This document shows positions 1 through 9,696 of a DNA stretch of 64,000 nucleotides, one piece after another. The stretch comes from Bradyrhizobium diversitatis (GTDB lineage: Bacteria > Pseudomonadota > Alphaproteobacteria > Rhizobiales > Xanthobacteraceae). The stretch spans positions 186,001 to 250,000 of the forward strand of contig NZ_JACEGD010000004.1 in assembly GCF_016031635.1 (NCBI RefSeq). The letters run 5' to 3'. The notes under the pieces were generated by a model that made no database searches, was not told the origin of the DNA, and saw nothing but the letters and a program-made list of their open reading frames with translations. The stretch's first letter is position 1. Every line of letters begins with the position of its first letter. The position numbers and the translations under genes were made by a program.

Positions 1-480
1 TCCATCTCGGCCGGCATGCTGTCGAAGATCGAGAACGGGCAGATTTCTCCGTCACTGGCGACGCTTCAGTCGATCGCCAAGGCGCTCAACGTCCCGCTCA
101 GCCTGTTGTTTGCGGCCTCAGAAGAGCGACGCGATTGTTCATTCGTGCGCGCCAAGCAGGGCGTCGTGATCGAGCGGCGCGGAACCAAAGTGGGTCATGT
201 CTACCAATTGCTCGGACATGTCATCGGCGGCGACGTCGTCGTCGAGCCGTACATGATCACGTTGAAGGAGGACGCCGAGCCCTTCACGGCATTCCAGCAC
301 GCCGGCATGGAATTCATCTACATGCTCACTGGCGAGGTCGACTATCGGCACGGCGATAGCAGTTACCGTCTGCGGCCCGGCGATTCCATCCTGTTTGATT
401 CCGGCGCGTTGCACGGTCCCGAGCGGCTCGTCAAGCTGCCCATGACGTATTTGTCTATCATCGTGTATCCACGCGGGTGA
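1..480 (+). CDS. XRE-family HTH regulator with C-terminal cupin domain (5' end outside window)
   Basis: This is the 3' part of a gene; the frame is open to base 1, so the true start lies upstream. The first visible residues (SISAGMLSKIENGQ) are the recognition-helix half of an XRE helix-turn-helix, followed by the typical helix 4-5 (SLATLQSIAKALNVPLSLLF). The C-terminal ~75 residues form a cupin barrel with the patterns FIYMLTGEV and LRPGDSILFDSGALHG. HTH-cupin proteins of this kind are cytoplasmic repressors or activators that sense a small metabolite through the cupin pocket. The target genes cannot be told from this window. The gene runs towards the minus-strand repeat protein that follows (convergent, 121 bp apart). 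Confidence 0.85.
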   Translation, partial: SISAGMLSKIENGQISPSLATLQSIAKALNVPLSLLFAASEERRDCSFVRAKQGVVIERRGTKVGHVYQLLGHVIGGDVVVEPYMITLKEDAEPFTAFQHAGMEFIYMLTGEVDYRHGDSSYRLRPGDSILFDSGALHGPERLVKLPMTYLSIIVYPRG

Positions 481-601
481 TCTTCGCCAACATGCTTCCC
501 CAGCGAGCGGCGGCATCAGCAAACTCTCCTGCAGGTGCCGGTTGGCTTGTTCGTCGATAGAGTTGATCCGGCTACCGCCATCGCCAGCAATTGACATGGC
601 A

Positions 602-1780
602 CTAGACGATGAAGTCCGTCACATGCAGGTCCGCCGTTCGGACGCCCTGCAGCGTTATCGTATCGCTGGCCGTCAGGTGAACCACGGCATTGCCCGAGGC
701 GTCGTCGCTGATCAGGCTCTTCAGTGCAGCCCAGTCCGCAAAGCCGTAGTCTTGCACGTCGATCAAATCGTGCTCGACCGCCGCGCTGCCGACGATCGTA
801 TTGCCTTGATTGAAGTCATGGATCAGGTCCTGGCCCGAGCCCTTGTCGAACGCAAAGATGTCGCTGTTCGGTCCGCCCCACATCTCGTCATTGCCGCCTT
901 TGCCGTTTAGGATGTCCCTGCCGCCTGTGATCGAACCTGGGGCCGCTGGATCGTAGGTCCGCGCGTCGCCCATCAACATGTCGACGTACGATCCGCCCGC
1001 GAGGACATCGTTGCCCCCCTGCGCGTTACCGGACATGGAATCGACATCGCCAATCAGCAGGAAGGAATAGAAGTGAACATTGCCATGGAGATCGACAATC
1101 GTAAGGGTGTCGTTCCCGCCACGTGCTTCACCCGAGAGTCCACCCCCATCGCCGTATAATCTGCCGCCTCCGGTTTGGGCATCGTCTCCGACGGTGAAGG
1201 TGAGATTGTCGTTGCCGCCGTGCGCATGATCGCTCAGGCCGAAGGCATCGCCGTACAGAAGTGCCGAGCCGGTCTGCCCGGTCTGGAGAGCGACCAGCGT
1301 GTCGTTGCCGCCATGGGTGTCCCCGGACATGGTTCCGCCATCGCCGACCAGTGTGTTCAATGACCGGCCGCCGAACGCGCCGATGACGGTGTCGTTGCCG
1401 CCCTGCACGTGGTCAGACATGGCACCCTCGGCGTCGCCATAGAGTGTGAAGCCGTTGCGTACCGAGCCCGTGCTGTCGCCGGTCACCGTGTCATTGCCGC
1501 CTTTGGAATGGCCGGACATGGATTGAGCATCACCGTCGACGATGACGGTGTTGTTCTCGCTCGCGATGTTGACCGTGAGTGTATCGTTGCCGCCCCGGGA
1601 ATGATCCAGCAGGGCTGCGGCATCGCCCACGAGATTGATGAACGTCAGGCCGTCGACGTTCACCGTGATGGTGTCGTTGCCGCCATGCGCATTGGACGGG
1701 AACTCAGGATCTCCGAACAAGGTTTCAAAGCTGAGCTGCGGAATGGTCAGCGTGATCGTGTCGTTGGGCAGACGGCGCAT
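602..1780 (-). CDS. Calcium-binding-type GGNDT repeat protein (RTX-like), probably secreted
   Basis: The protein has about 392 residues. The start at 1780 is chosen because GGAG stands about 7 bases upstream, and the longer frame to 1939 adds unrelated sequence. Nearly the whole protein is made of about eight repeats of 27-36 residues, each with a core like GDAxxMSGxAxGGNDTL. This resembles haemolysin-type calcium-binding (RTX) repeats but with a longer period than the classical nonapeptide. The last ~95 residues (GKGGNDEMWGG, then SDIFAFDKGSGQDLIHDF) look like a normal RTX end followed by the C-terminal segment used by type I secretion. No signal peptide is visible, which fits type I export. 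No ABC/HlyD transporter lies next to it. Function unknown; adhesin, S-layer-like or matrix protein are possibilities. Confidence 0.8.
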   Translation of the reverse strand: MRRLPNDTITLTIPQLSFETLFGDPEFPSNAHGGNDTITVNVDGLTFINLVGDAAALLDHSRGGNDTLTVNIASENNTVIVDGDAQSMSGHSKGGNDTVTGDSTGSVRNGFTLYGDAEGAMSDHVQGGNDTVIGAFGGRSLNTLVGDGGTMSGDTHGGNDTLVALQTGQTGSALLYGDAFGLSDHAHGGNDNLTFTVGDDAQTGGGRLYGDGGGLSGEARGGNDTLTIVDLHGNVHFYSFLLIGDVDSMSGNAQGGNDVLAGGSYVDMLMGDARTYDPAAPGSITGGRDILNGKGGNDEMWGGPNSDIFAFDKGSGQDLIHDFNQGNTIVGSAAVEHDLIDVQDYGFADWAALKSLISDDASGNAVVHLTASDTITLQGVRTADLHVTDFIV

Positions 1781-2471
1781 GGCAACTCCAATTTCAAAGG
1801 CAGAAGAAAACGTGAAGATGCGGGGGTCTCGCTCGCGAAACACGAGCATTTCGCTCGGACGGCCAAAGCTACCTCGGGTTGATGACCGAGATTCGCCGAG
1901 AACTGGACATGATTGCGACCGCCGCGCGGCGGCTATCATTCCTCATATCGCCAGGAACAGAGGACATGTTGGCTAGACCCGATCAACGAGCGGTGGCGTC
2001 TTGCCAATCTGCAGTCCTGACAGAAGTTCGAGGGCGTGCGTCAACTGCTGGCCAATGCTTCCGTTGAAGCGCTGCCGCTACATGTCGGTTCAGAATGTTA
2101 GACTGGACGCAAGCCGAAGCGGCTTCGCGCGGCTTTTACCTGCGATATGGCGAAGATGATTACAGCACCCACACTGGTGTCCAATGGCGAGCGAAGCCCA
2201 CGCTTCTTTCATCGGATTGTAGATCAGCTCGAAGCGTGCCTGCCTAAAAGCGAGAGGGTGGAGATCCCGGCAAGCTCCCAGACAATCCCATCGCCAATGA
2301 CCAAGCGGTGCTCTCATTCATGGAGAAGCATTAACAGCATCGCTGATTGCTGAGAACATCGGCTCCTGGCCCTTCTGCGACCTCGGAATTTGCACTGACG
2401 GCTGGAGGATGTGGTAAAAATCCGGCAATCCACAATCATGACGGTTGAAAAAGTGAAACGATCACCGGGCC
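1781..2471. other. Gene-poor stretch
   Basis: This is about 690 bases between two minus-strand genes. The part next to 1780 holds the ribosome binding site and presumably the promoter of the GGNDT-repeat gene. From about 2021 to 2334 on the plus strand there is a decayed alpha/beta hydrolase fragment, described separately. I see nothing else convincing. Confidence 0.5.
2021..2334 (+). pseudogene. Degraded alpha/beta hydrolase C-terminal fragment
   Basis: In frame 2 the translation QLLANASVEALPL, a TAG stop at 2099, and then PTLVSNGERSPRFFHRIVDQ with LEACLPKSERVEIPASSQ read like the C-terminal third of bacterial alpha/beta hydrolases, where PTLLV.GE.SP..FHRI.D.L..C.PNAERV.IP.ASH is usual. A further TGA lies at 2018. 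The frame then shifts: DNPIANDQAVLSFMEKH followed by TAA at 2332-2334 continues the family pattern in frame 1, and the expected catalytic His position falls at the shift. The N-terminal two thirds, with the nucleophile elbow, are missing. I conclude this is a remnant, not a functional gene. The assignment rests on recognition of the family pattern. Confidence 0.6.
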
Positions 2472-3152
2472 TTATCTGATCCCGTCACGGATCATGTATC
2501 CGGCGCCGCGGATCGTGTGCAGCAGCGGACGCTCGAAGCCCTTGTCGATCTTGGAGCGGAGCCGCGAAATGTGCACGTCGATCACGTTGGTCTGCGGATC
2601 GAAATGATAATCCCAGACGTTCTCGAGCAGCATGGTGCGCGTTACCACCTGGCCGGCGTGCTTCATCAGGTATTCGAGCAGGCGGAATTCGCGCGGCTGC
2701 AGCGTCAGCTCGTCCTTGCCGCGGGCGACGCGATGCGACAGCCGGTCGAGCTCGAGATCGCCGACGCGGTAGAGCGTTTCCTCGGCGGGGCCGCCGCGGC
2801 GGCGCGACAGCACTTCGACGCGGGCCAGGAGCTCGGCAAAAGAATAGGGCTTCGGCAGATAGTCGTCGCCGCCGGCGCGCAGGCCCTTGATGCGGTCGTC
2901 GACCTGCCCGAGCGCGGAGAGAATCAGCACCGGCGTCGTGCTGCCCTTGTCGCGCAATGCGCCGATCAGCGACAGGCCGTCGCGCTTGGGCAGCATGCGA
3001 TCGACCACCAGCACGTCGTAATCGCCGCTTTCGGCCATGGCGAGGCCTTCCTCGCCGTCGGCGGCGTGGTCGGCAATGTGTCCGACTTCGCGAAACGCCT
3101 TGGCGAGGTAGTCGGCGGATTCGCGGTCGTCTTCGATGATCAGGAGGCGCAT
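2472..3152 (-). CDS. OmpR-family response regulator, downstream of degP
   Basis: The product has 226 residues: an N-terminal receiver domain (acidic pocket at E7-D9, phospho-acceptor D51 in VLVVDRMLP, K near 101 in LPKPY) and a C-terminal winged helix of OmpR type (LTLQPREFRLLEYLMKH, NVIDVHISRLRSKI). The ATG at 3152 is preferred to a TTG at 3182 because the receiver fold begins right at MRLLIIEDD. It lies 275 bp downstream of the degP-like gene on the same strand. OmpR regulators are normally followed by their histidine kinase; here the next stretch is a hydrolase remnant and the GGNDT-repeat gene, so it looks orphaned. By position it may control envelope stress, but that is inference. Confidence 0.9.
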   Translation of the reverse strand: MRLLIIEDDRESADYLAKAFREVGHIADHAADGEEGLAMAESGDYDVLVVDRMLPKRDGLSLIGALRDKGSTTPVLILSALGQVDDRIKGLRAGGDDYLPKPYSFAELLARVEVLSRRRGGPAEETLYRVGDLELDRLSHRVARGKDELTLQPREFRLLEYLMKHAGQVVTRTMLLENVWDYHFDPQTNVIDVHISRLRSKIDKGFERPLLHTIRGAGYMIRDGIR

Positions 3153-3254
3153 CGTGCGTTCGGCGGCGGTCAAGGAGGTCAACCTTCTCTAAACATGGCG
3201 CGAGCGGCACCGGCATGCAAGCCGAGCGGGAGAGTGTCGAAGCAGGAAAAAGGC

Positions 3255-3285
3255 GGGCGGTGAAGCTGGGGGGACCTCACCGCCC
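3255..3285. terminator. GC-rich hairpin between degP and the response regulator
   Basis: GGGCGGTGA (3255-3263) and TCACCGCCC (3277-3285) form a perfect 9-bp stem with a 13-base loop. No T-run follows on either strand, so it is at best an attenuator or a weak or Rho-assisted terminator of degP transcripts. Confidence 0.3.
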
Positions 3286-3331
3286 TAGGCCTTCCGACGG
3301 AGGGGGGCGTAATTCCACCGGAAGGTAGACA

Positions 3332-3359
3332 GGGGAAGCCAGCGTTGCGCTGCTTCCCC
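3332..3359. terminator. Strong hairpin downstream of degP
   Basis: GGGGAAGC (3332-3339) pairs with GCTTCCCC (3352-3359), and an inner AGCG/CGCT pair leaves a three-base TTG loop. This long stem lies 69 bases beyond the degP stop codon. A T-run is lacking, so function as an intrinsic terminator is uncertain; it could also protect the degP mRNA 3' end. Confidence 0.35.
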
Positions 3360-3427
3360 GAAGGGCACCGGCGGCGGGGGCGACTGATGCCGGCGATACC
3401 CTTCATCTCGTAAGCCTCCTGAAGGCC

Positions 3428-5005
3428 TCAGCCCTTGGCGAGGGGCACCGCGACGAAGCGCGACTGGCCGCCGCTCTTCACGCGCATCAGGACGCTGTTC
3501 TTGTTGTCGGTCCGCGCTGCGTTGATGGCATCACGGACTTCGCCCGCGGTGGCCACGCTCTTGCCGCCGACTTCGAGGATCACGTCGCCTTCCTTGAAGC
3601 CGCGTTCGGCCGCGGCGCTCTTCGGATCGACCTCGGTGACCACGACGCCTTCCTTGCCGGCGCCAGCCACCGAATTGGCGGGGGCCACGGTCATGCCGAG
3701 CTTGGGCACGTCGGTGCCACGATTGGCACCCTTGCCGCTGTCCTTGTCGGAGTCGGCCTTGGCCTCGACCGTGTTCGGCAGCTGGCCGAGGGTGAGGTTC
3801 ACGACCTTGTCCTGGCCCTTGTGGAGCACGTTGAGCTTCACGGTCGCGCCGGGCGCCATGCCGCCGATGGTGCGGGCAAGCTCGCGGGCGTCCTTGACGG
3901 ATTCGCCGTTGACCGCCGTGATCACGTCGCCGGACTCGATGCCCGCCTTGGCGGCCGGACCGTTGGCCTGCGGCTCCGCCACCAGCGCGCCTTCGGCCTT
4001 CTTCATGCCAAGGCTGTCGGCGATGTCGGAGGTCACGGGCTGGATCTGTACGCCGATCCAGCCGCGGCTGACCGAGCCCTTGTCCTTCAGCTGCGCGACC
4101 ACGCTCTTGACCGTGTTGGCCGGAATCGAGAATGCGATGCCGACGCTGCCGCCAGACGGCGAGTAGATCGCGGTGTTGACGCCCATCACCTCGCCGTTGG
4201 TATCGAAGGCCGGACCGCCGGAATTGCCCTTGTTCACGGGCGCGTCGATCTGGATGAAATCGTCATAGGGCCCGTTGCCGATATCGCGGCCGCTGGCCGA
4301 AACGATGCCCGCGGTCACGGTACCGCCGAGGCCGAATGGATTGCCGACCGCAAGCACCCAGTCGCCGATCCGCGGCTTGCTGTCGGCGAGCTTGGCGAAC
4401 GGGAAGTTCGAGCCGCCCTCGACCTTGATCAAGGCGAGGTCGGTGCGCTGGTCGGTGCCGATCACCTTGGCGGTGTAGGTCTTGCCGTCATCGGTGGTGA
4501 CCTCGACCTTGTCGGCCCCGTCGACCACGTGGTTGTTGGTCACGGCATAGCCGTCGGCCGAGATGAAGAAGCCGGAGCCCTGGCCCTGCACGACGCGGCC
4601 ACGACCTCCCTTCATGCCCGGGATGCCATCGGGACCGCCGAAGCGGCGGAAGAAGCGCTCCATCGGCGAGCCCGGCTGGAACGGCGAGGCGGAATCATCG
4701 CCGTCATCGTTGCTCGCGATCTTCTCCTTGATGTTGACCTTCACCGAGATCACCGACGGCTTCACGCGCTCGACGATATCGGCAAAACCGACGGGACGCT
4801 CAACCTGACGAACCTCGTTGTTGACCTGCGCATGCGCCGGGCTGGAGAACAGGTCCGCCGGCGAGGTCGAAGGGCTGAAGCCGTAGACAGCCGCGCCGAG
4901 GCCGGCGACGACCGAGGCCATCAGCGCGAGCTTGCGCGCAGAGAACACCGACCGGCGCGGCTGCCGGTACGACGGAAGGTTCGAAAGGTCGGGACGTTCG
5001 GTCAT
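3428..5005 (-). CDS. degP: DegP/HtrA-family periplasmic serine protease (Do type)
   Basis: The protein has 525 residues. The start at 5005 has GGAG about 8 bases upstream; a longer frame to 5071 has no such site. An N-terminal membrane-spanning or signal segment (about residues 24-45) is followed by an AHA-type cleavage region, so the protein acts in the periplasm. The trypsin-like domain holds the triad H159 (TNNHVVDG), D189 (QRTDLALIK) and S262 (NKGNSGGPAF). Two PDZ domains follow, about residues 285-375 and 420-515. The family degrades or refolds misfolded envelope proteins under heat and oxidative stress. The gene order cycHJKL-degP is known from rhizobia; here a chemoreceptor gene is interposed. 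A response regulator follows downstream. Confidence 0.95.
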   Translation of the reverse strand: MTERPDLSNLPSYRQPRRSVFSARKLALMASVVAGLGAAVYGFSPSTSPADLFSSPAHAQVNNEVRQVERPVGFADIVERVKPSVISVKVNIKEKIASNDDGDDSASPFQPGSPMERFFRRFGGPDGIPGMKGGRGRVVQGQGSGFFISADGYAVTNNHVVDGADKVEVTTDDGKTYTAKVIGTDQRTDLALIKVEGGSNFPFAKLADSKPRIGDWVLAVGNPFGLGGTVTAGIVSASGRDIGNGPYDDFIQIDAPVNKGNSGGPAFDTNGEVMGVNTAIYSPSGGSVGIAFSIPANTVKSVVAQLKDKGSVSRGWIGVQIQPVTSDIADSLGMKKAEGALVAEPQANGPAAKAGIESGDVITAVNGESVKDARELARTIGGMAPGATVKLNVLHKGQDKVVNLTLGQLPNTVEAKADSDKDSGKGANRGTDVPKLGMTVAPANSVAGAGKEGVVVTEVDPKSAAAERGFKEGDVILEVGGKSVATAGEVRDAINAARTDNKNSVLMRVKSGGQSRFVAVPLAKG

Positions 5006-5226
5006 GCAGAAATCTCCAGGAGCCTTGAATTCCTTTGGTGCGGGATGCCAGCACCTTACGAACCTGAACATGGGGGCTCGCGCCTTACCGTGCGCTGGCG
5101 GCGGGGTTAAACTTTCGTAATGAAGGGGTGCGTGGATGCGGCAGTTCAGCGCACGCCGAAAGTCGTTGCCTTACAGGAACTTAACCGATTTCCTGGAACA
5201 GCGCCTGAGCGCGATATTTGGCGCTC

Positions 5227-6570
5227 TCAACTCGCCCTGACGCTGACGATGAACTCGTCGACTTCGCGCTTCAGGGTCTCGGCCTGCTGCGACAGGTCAA
5301 CCGCCGAATCCCGCGCCTCGGCGGCCATCCGGCCGGTCTCCGCGGAGGTCGAGGTGATCTGGATGATGTGGTTGGAGACGTCGAGGGTGCCGCGCGCGGC
5401 GTCCTGGGCACTGCGCGTGATCTCCTGCGTGGCGTTGCGCTGCTGGGCGGTGTCGACCTCGATGCCGGACATGATGGACGAAATCTCCGACAGCGTCTTG
5501 GAAATACCGTCGATCGCGCCGCGGGTCTCTGCGGTGATGCCCTGAATGCTGGCGACATGGGAGGTGATCTCCTCCGTCGCTTTGCTGGTCTGATGCGCCA
5601 GATTCTTCACCTCTGACGCGACCACGGCAAACCCCTTGCCCGCCTCCCCTGCCCGCGCCGCCTCGATGGTGGCATTGAGCGCCAGGAGATTGGTCTGCGA
5701 TGCGATCGCCTGCACGAGCTGGACGACCTCGCCGATCTTGTCGGCGGCATCCGACAGCGTGTGGATGGTATCGCGGCTCTTCTCCGCCTTGGACGCCGCG
5801 CCCTCGGCGCGCTGGGTCGCGTCCGTGACGCGGCGGCTGATCGTGCCGATCGAGTTCGTCATCTCCTCGGCAGAGCCCGCGACCGTCTGCACGCTAGTGC
5901 TGGCCTGGTTCGCGGCGCTCGCGACCGCATTGGCCTTGGTGCTGGTGTCGTTGGCGGTCCGCGACAGCGTCTCGGCATTGGTCTTCAGATGCACGGCCGA
6001 CGACGCCACACTGTCGACGACGCTGGCGACGAGATCGTTGAAACGCCTGATCCGATCGTCCAGGAATTTCGACCGCTCGGCCTGATGCCGTGCTTCGTGC
6101 AGCTGCTGCTCGGAGAGGCGCCGCCGCTCGATGCCGTTGGTCTTGAACACCTCCAGCGCCCCGGCGAGCAGGCCGATCTCGTTGGTGAGTCCGAGCCCGG
6201 GAACGGCGGTCTCGAATTTCTGATCGGCCACCTCGCGCATGGCATGCACGATCGCCGCCAAGGGAGTGAGGATGCCGTTGCGCACGGCGAACCAGGTGGT
6301 GAGGCAGATCGCGGCGGCGAGGACGGCGATCACGCCGCAGGCGACCAGGAACCAGGAGAACGCGGTCTGCGCCTGCTGATAGGTCTGCATGGCATGGTCG
6401 CGCACGGGTCCGCTCAGCGTGGCGAAGTCCGAGGACAGGCTGGTGATCTCGTTGTTGAGATAGAGCACCGCGATGAAGCCGGTGCCGCCGCCGATGCTCA
6501 GCAGGAACAATAACGCAGCGACGACGGCACCGACCAGGAAGCGGATCGTCAGGTTGCTGTTCGCGAACAT
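5227..6570 (-). CDS. Methyl-accepting chemotaxis protein
   Basis: The product has 447 residues. Two transmembrane segments, about residues 8-33 and 70-95, bracket a short periplasmic loop of only ~40 residues, so there is little room for a ligand domain. A HAMP domain follows, then a long coiled-coil signalling domain with the conserved hairpin tip ([20 protein letters not shown] and [12 protein letters not shown]). The C-terminus ([10 protein letters not shown]) has no CheR/CheB-tethering pentapeptide. It acts in the inner membrane and should couple to CheW/CheA encoded elsewhere. The ATG at 6570 was chosen because the first transmembrane segment follows directly; no good ribosome binding site is visible. 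It sits between ccmH and degP, where rhizobial gene order usually has nothing. Confidence 0.9.
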   Translation of the reverse strand: MFANSNLTIRFLVGAVVAALLFLLSIGGGTGFIAVLYLNNEITSLSSDFATLSGPVRDHAMQTYQQAQTAFSWFLVACGVIAVLAAAICLTTWFAVRNGILTPLAAIVHAMREVADQKFETAVPGLGLTNEIGLLAGALEVFKTNGIERRRLSEQQLHEARHQAERSKFLDDRIRRFNDLVASVVDSVASSAVHLKTNAETLSRTANDTSTKANAVASAANQASTSVQTVAGSAEEMTNSIGTISRRVTDATQRAEGAASKAEKSRDTIHTLSDAADKIGEVVQLVQAIASQTNLLALNATIEAARAGEAGKGFAVVASEVKNLAHQTSKATEEITSHVASIQGITAETRGAIDGISKTLSEISSIMSGIEVDTAQQRNATQEITRSAQDAARGTLDVSNHIIQITSTSAETGRMAAEARDSAVDLSQQAETLKREVDEFIVSVRAS

Positions 6571-6683
6571 CGGGAGGACTCGGAGGCTGGAATCGATCTC
6601 GCCACAAGCTTCCAGACAAAGGTCAACATAGCATGAAGCGCGCGGCAGCGGCCGCGGCTTCCGTTCCATTTTATGCTTGGACG

Positions 6684-7166
6684 TCAGGAAGATTTGGCAT
6701 CGTCCGACATCAACGCGGCGAGCCGTGCCTCCTCCTCGGGCGTGAGCGGCGGTGCCGGTACGTCTGCACCGCTTCGCGCGCGGCGCCGGATCTGCAGCCA
6801 CAGCGCCAGGGCCCCGCCGATCAGCAGCACCGGCCCGAGCAGCCACAGCAACAGATTCTGCCGTTCGAAGCGCGGTTTCAGCAACACGAATTCGCCGTAG
6901 CGCGCCACCAGGAAGTCGAGCACCTGGGAATTGCTGTCGCCGGCGGCGATGCGCTCGCGCACCAGGAGCCGCAGGTCGCGTGCCAGCGGGGCGTCGGAAT
7001 CGTCGATCGACTGGTTCTGGCAGACCATGCAGCGCAGCTCGCGCGACAGCTCCCGCGCGCGCGATTCCTTGGCGGGGTCCGACATGATCTCGTCGGGCTG
7101 GACGGCGTGGGCCGCAGGCGGGGCCAGCAGCATCAACGCGATGAACGCGGCCATCATGCGGCGCAT
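6684..7166 (-). CDS. ccmH: Cytochrome c maturation protein CcmH (CycL)
   Basis: The protein has 160 residues. It begins with a signal peptide or membrane anchor (residues 1-21), followed by a three-helix domain carrying the family motif LRCMVCQNQ (C46 and C49), and has one C-terminal transmembrane helix (about 103-125). CcmH is the periplasmic thiol oxidoreductase that reduces the CXXCH cysteines of apocytochrome c and presents it to CcmF for haem attachment. The start lies four bases beyond the stop of ccmF, so the two are co-transcribed. It is the last gene of the ccmI-E-F-H set. Length fits the CycL form of alphaproteobacteria rather than the long fused E. coli CcmH. Confidence 0.95.
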   Translation of the reverse strand: MRRMMAAFIALMLLAPPAAHAVQPDEIMSDPAKESRARELSRELRCMVCQNQSIDDSDAPLARDLRLLVRERIAAGDSNSQVLDFLVARYGEFVLLKPRFERQNLLLWLLGPVLLIGGALALWLQIRRRARSGADVPAPPLTPEEEARLAALMSDDAKSS

Positions 7167-7170
7167 AGGA

Positions 7171-9153
7171 TCATTCCGCGGGCTGGAGGCGCTGCTTGGC
7201 TCGCGCCGGCTTCGGCGCGCCGACGCGCAGACGACGGTCGGAGAGCGAGAGTACGCCGCCGAACGCCATCAGCACCGGCCCCCACCAGATCAGCAGCACC
7301 ATCGGCTTGTAATAGATGCGCACGGCGATCGCGCCTTCGGCGGTGGCGTCGCCGAGCGAGACGTAGAGCTGGCTCGCACCGCGCGTCAGCAGCGCGGCCT
7401 CGGTCGTCGACGAGCCGCGCGTGGTGAAGCTGCGCTTCGACGGCGTCATGACCGTGAGCGCCTCGCCATCGCGGCTGATCTTGAACTCGGCGATCATCTC
7501 GCGGTAGTTCGGGCCCTGGCGTTGAAACAGCCCGTCGAGCTTCAGCTCGTAGCCGGCGACATGAGCGACGTCGTTCGGCTTCATCGTCGCGATGTATTCG
7601 CTGTTCCAGGTGGTCTCGCAGACGATCCCGATCAGCGCGACGCCGAGGCCGGCATGCGCAAACGCCGTGCCCCAGGCCGATCGCGGCAGGCCGCGCGCCC
7701 GGTGCAGCACCGTTGCGAACGGCATCCGGACCAGGCCCGTCCGCTCGACGATGTCGGTCACGGCGCCGGCGATGACGAAGACGCCGAGCCCGATCGCAAG
7801 CGGCGCCAGCGTGCTGCCGCCAGTTGCCCAGCCCCAGGCGATGGCGACGGCGACGAGGCCGGCAACGCCCGCCGCGAGCAGGCGCTGCATGACGCCGAGC
7901 AGATCGCCGCGCTTCCACGCCAGCATCGGCCCGAACGGCACCGCGAGCAGCAACAGGGCAAACAGCGGGGCGAAGGTGAGATTGTAGAAGGGGGCGCCGA
8001 CCGACATCTTGAAATCGGCGAGCATCTCCATCGCCAGCGGATAGAGCGTGCCGAACAGCACGACCGCGCAGGCCACCGTGAGCAAGAGATTGTTCAGCAC
8101 CAGCGCGCCCTCGCGCGAAATCGGCGCGAACAGGCCGCCCTGCTTCAACGAGGTGGCGCGGCCCGCAAACAGCGCAAGGCTGCCGCCGATGAACAGGCAG
8201 AGGATCAGCAGAATGAACACGCCGCGGGTGGGATCGGTGGCGAAGGCATGCACCGAGGTGATGACGCCCGAGCGCACCAGGAAGGTGCCGAGCAGCGACA
8301 GCGAGAAGGTCAGGATCGACAGCAGGATGGTCCAGACCTTCAGCGCATTGCGCTTCTCCATCACCAGCGCGGAATGCAGCAGCGCGGTGCCGGCGAGCCA
8401 CGGCATCAGCGAAGCGTTCTCGACCGGATCCCAGAACCACCAGCCGCCCCAGCCAAGCTCGTAGTAGGCCCAGTACGAGCCCATGGCGATGCCGAGCGTC
8501 AGGAAGATCCAGGCGACCAGTGTCCAGGGCCGCACCCAGCGCGCCCAGGCGGCGTCGATCCGTCCCTCCATCAGCGCCGCAATGGCGAAGGAGAACGAGA
8601 TCGAGAAGCCGACATAGCCGAGATAGAGCATCGGCGGATGCACGGCGAGACCGATGTCCTGCAGCACCGGATTGAGATCGCGTCCCTCGATCGGCGGATT
8701 GGCGATGCGCAGGAACGGATTCGATGTCACCAGGATGAAGAGATAGAAGGCGCTGGCGATCCAGGCCTGCACGGCCAGCACATGTGCGCGCAGCGACAGC
8801 GGCAGGTTGTTGCCGAAGCTCGCAACCAATCCGCCGAACAGCGCGAGGATCGACACCCACAGCAGCATCGAGCCTTCGTGGTTCCCCCACACGCCCGTGA
8901 TCTTGTAGAGCAGCGGCTTCGTCGAGTGCGAGTTCTCGTACACGTTGGCGACGGAGAAATCCGAATTCACGTGCAGCATCACGAGCGCTGCGAACGACAC
9001 ACCGACGAACAGGAGCTGCGCCAGCGCCGTGGAGCGCGCGACATTCATCAGGGCTGCATCGCGCAGGCGCGCGCCGATCAAGGGCACGATGGACTGAATC
9101 AGCGCGAGCCCAAGCGCCAGCACCAGCGCGTAATGTCCGGATTCTGCGATCAC
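7171..9153 (-). CDS. ccmF: Haem lyase subunit CcmF (CycK)
   Basis: The protein has 660 residues, typical for the family, with about 15 hydrophobic segments. The periplasmic tryptophan-rich WWD signature [15 protein letters not shown] lies at residues ~234-248, and conserved His residues occur around it (for example VHPPM at 171-174, and one in GNHEGSM). CcmF receives haem from holo-CcmE and attaches it to apocytochrome c in complex with CcmH and CcmI. Its start codon overlaps the ccmE stop by four bases, indicating translational coupling. An [10 protein letters not shown] motif near residue 91 also matches the family. Confidence 0.96.
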   Translation of the reverse strand: MIAESGHYALVLALGLALIQSIVPLIGARLRDAALMNVARSTALAQLLFVGVSFAALVMLHVNSDFSVANVYENSHSTKPLLYKITGVWGNHEGSMLLWVSILALFGGLVASFGNNLPLSLRAHVLAVQAWIASAFYLFILVTSNPFLRIANPPIEGRDLNPVLQDIGLAVHPPMLYLGYVGFSISFSFAIAALMEGRIDAAWARWVRPWTLVAWIFLTLGIAMGSYWAYYELGWGGWWFWDPVENASLMPWLAGTALLHSALVMEKRNALKVWTILLSILTFSLSLLGTFLVRSGVITSVHAFATDPTRGVFILLILCLFIGGSLALFAGRATSLKQGGLFAPISREGALVLNNLLLTVACAVVLFGTLYPLAMEMLADFKMSVGAPFYNLTFAPLFALLLLAVPFGPMLAWKRGDLLGVMQRLLAAGVAGLVAVAIAWGWATGGSTLAPLAIGLGVFVIAGAVTDIVERTGLVRMPFATVLHRARGLPRSAWGTAFAHAGLGVALIGIVCETTWNSEYIATMKPNDVAHVAGYELKLDGLFQRQGPNYREMIAEFKISRDGEALTVMTPSKRSFTTRGSSTTEAALLTRGASQLYVSLGDATAEGAIAVRIYYKPMVLLIWWGPVLMAFGGVLSLSDRRLRVGAPKPARAKQRLQPAE

Positions 9154-9659
9154 CGCATCGCTCCTTGGGGATTGCCCTGTGCGGTCGTGGCCGCAGGCTT
9201 GGTGCCTTCGGACGCCTTGCCGCCGTAATCGTCCTTCCAGTGCCCCTGCTTCTTCAGGGCATCGGCGACCTCCTTGGGCATGTAAGTCTCGTCGTGCTTG
9301 GCGAGGACGGTATCGGCCTTGAACACGCCGTTGGCGTCGAGTGCGCCTTCGGCGACCACGCCCTGCCCTTCGCGGAACAGGTCGGGCAGGATGCCCTTGT
9401 AGGCGACCGGCAGCTTGGCACTGCCGTCGGCGACCTCGAAGGTCACCGCGAGATTATCGCCGCGCTGGAGCGAGCCGGGCTGCACCAGGCCGCCGAGGCG
9501 AAACCGCTTGCCGGGCTCGATATGCTTCTCGGCGACCATGGTCGGGGTCGAGAAGAACACAATGGAGTCGCGCAATGCGTTGAGCACCAGCGCGGCCGCG
9601 AGCGCGAGCACGGCGAGCGAGCCGCCGATGATGGTCATACGTCGCTGCTTGCGCGTCAT
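9150..9659 (-). CDS. ccmE: Cytochrome c maturation haem chaperone CcmE (CycJ)
   Basis: The protein has 169 residues. It has an N-terminal membrane anchor (about 10-28) and a periplasmic OB-fold domain. H122 in [10 protein letters not shown] is the residue that binds haem covalently in this family, with Y126 close by. CcmE carries haem from the CcmABCD transporter to CcmF. The start at 9659 is the first ATG that gives the usual MTRKQRRM N-terminus. It is 37 bases downstream of ccmI and overlaps ccmF by four bases. ccmABC and ccmD are not in this window. Confidence 0.96.
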   Translation of the reverse strand: MTRKQRRMTIIGGSLAVLALAAALVLNALRDSIVFFSTPTMVAEKHIEPGKRFRLGGLVQPGSLQRGDNLAVTFEVADGSAKLPVAYKGILPDLFREGQGVVAEGALDANGVFKADTVLAKHDETYMPKEVADALKKQGHWKDDYGGKASEGTKPAATTAQGNPQGAMR

Positions 9660-9696
9660 GGCGTATCCGTTCTCCGCATCTCTCGTCCCGAAATCG

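Noticed and set aside
139..597. Minus-strand frame of 152 residues over the XRE-cupin gene
   Set aside because: It is antisense to a clearly recognisable HTH-cupin protein and has no family signature.
7154..8890. Long minus-strand frame overlapping ccmF, 578 residues
   Set aside because: It is an alternative frame of ccmF with Arg/Ala/Gly-biased composition typical of GC-rich shadow frames.
6931..9228. Plus-strand frame of 765 residues across ccmF and ccmH
   Set aside because: Antisense shadow with low-complexity Arg/Gln/His composition; the minus strand carries true cytochrome c maturation genes.
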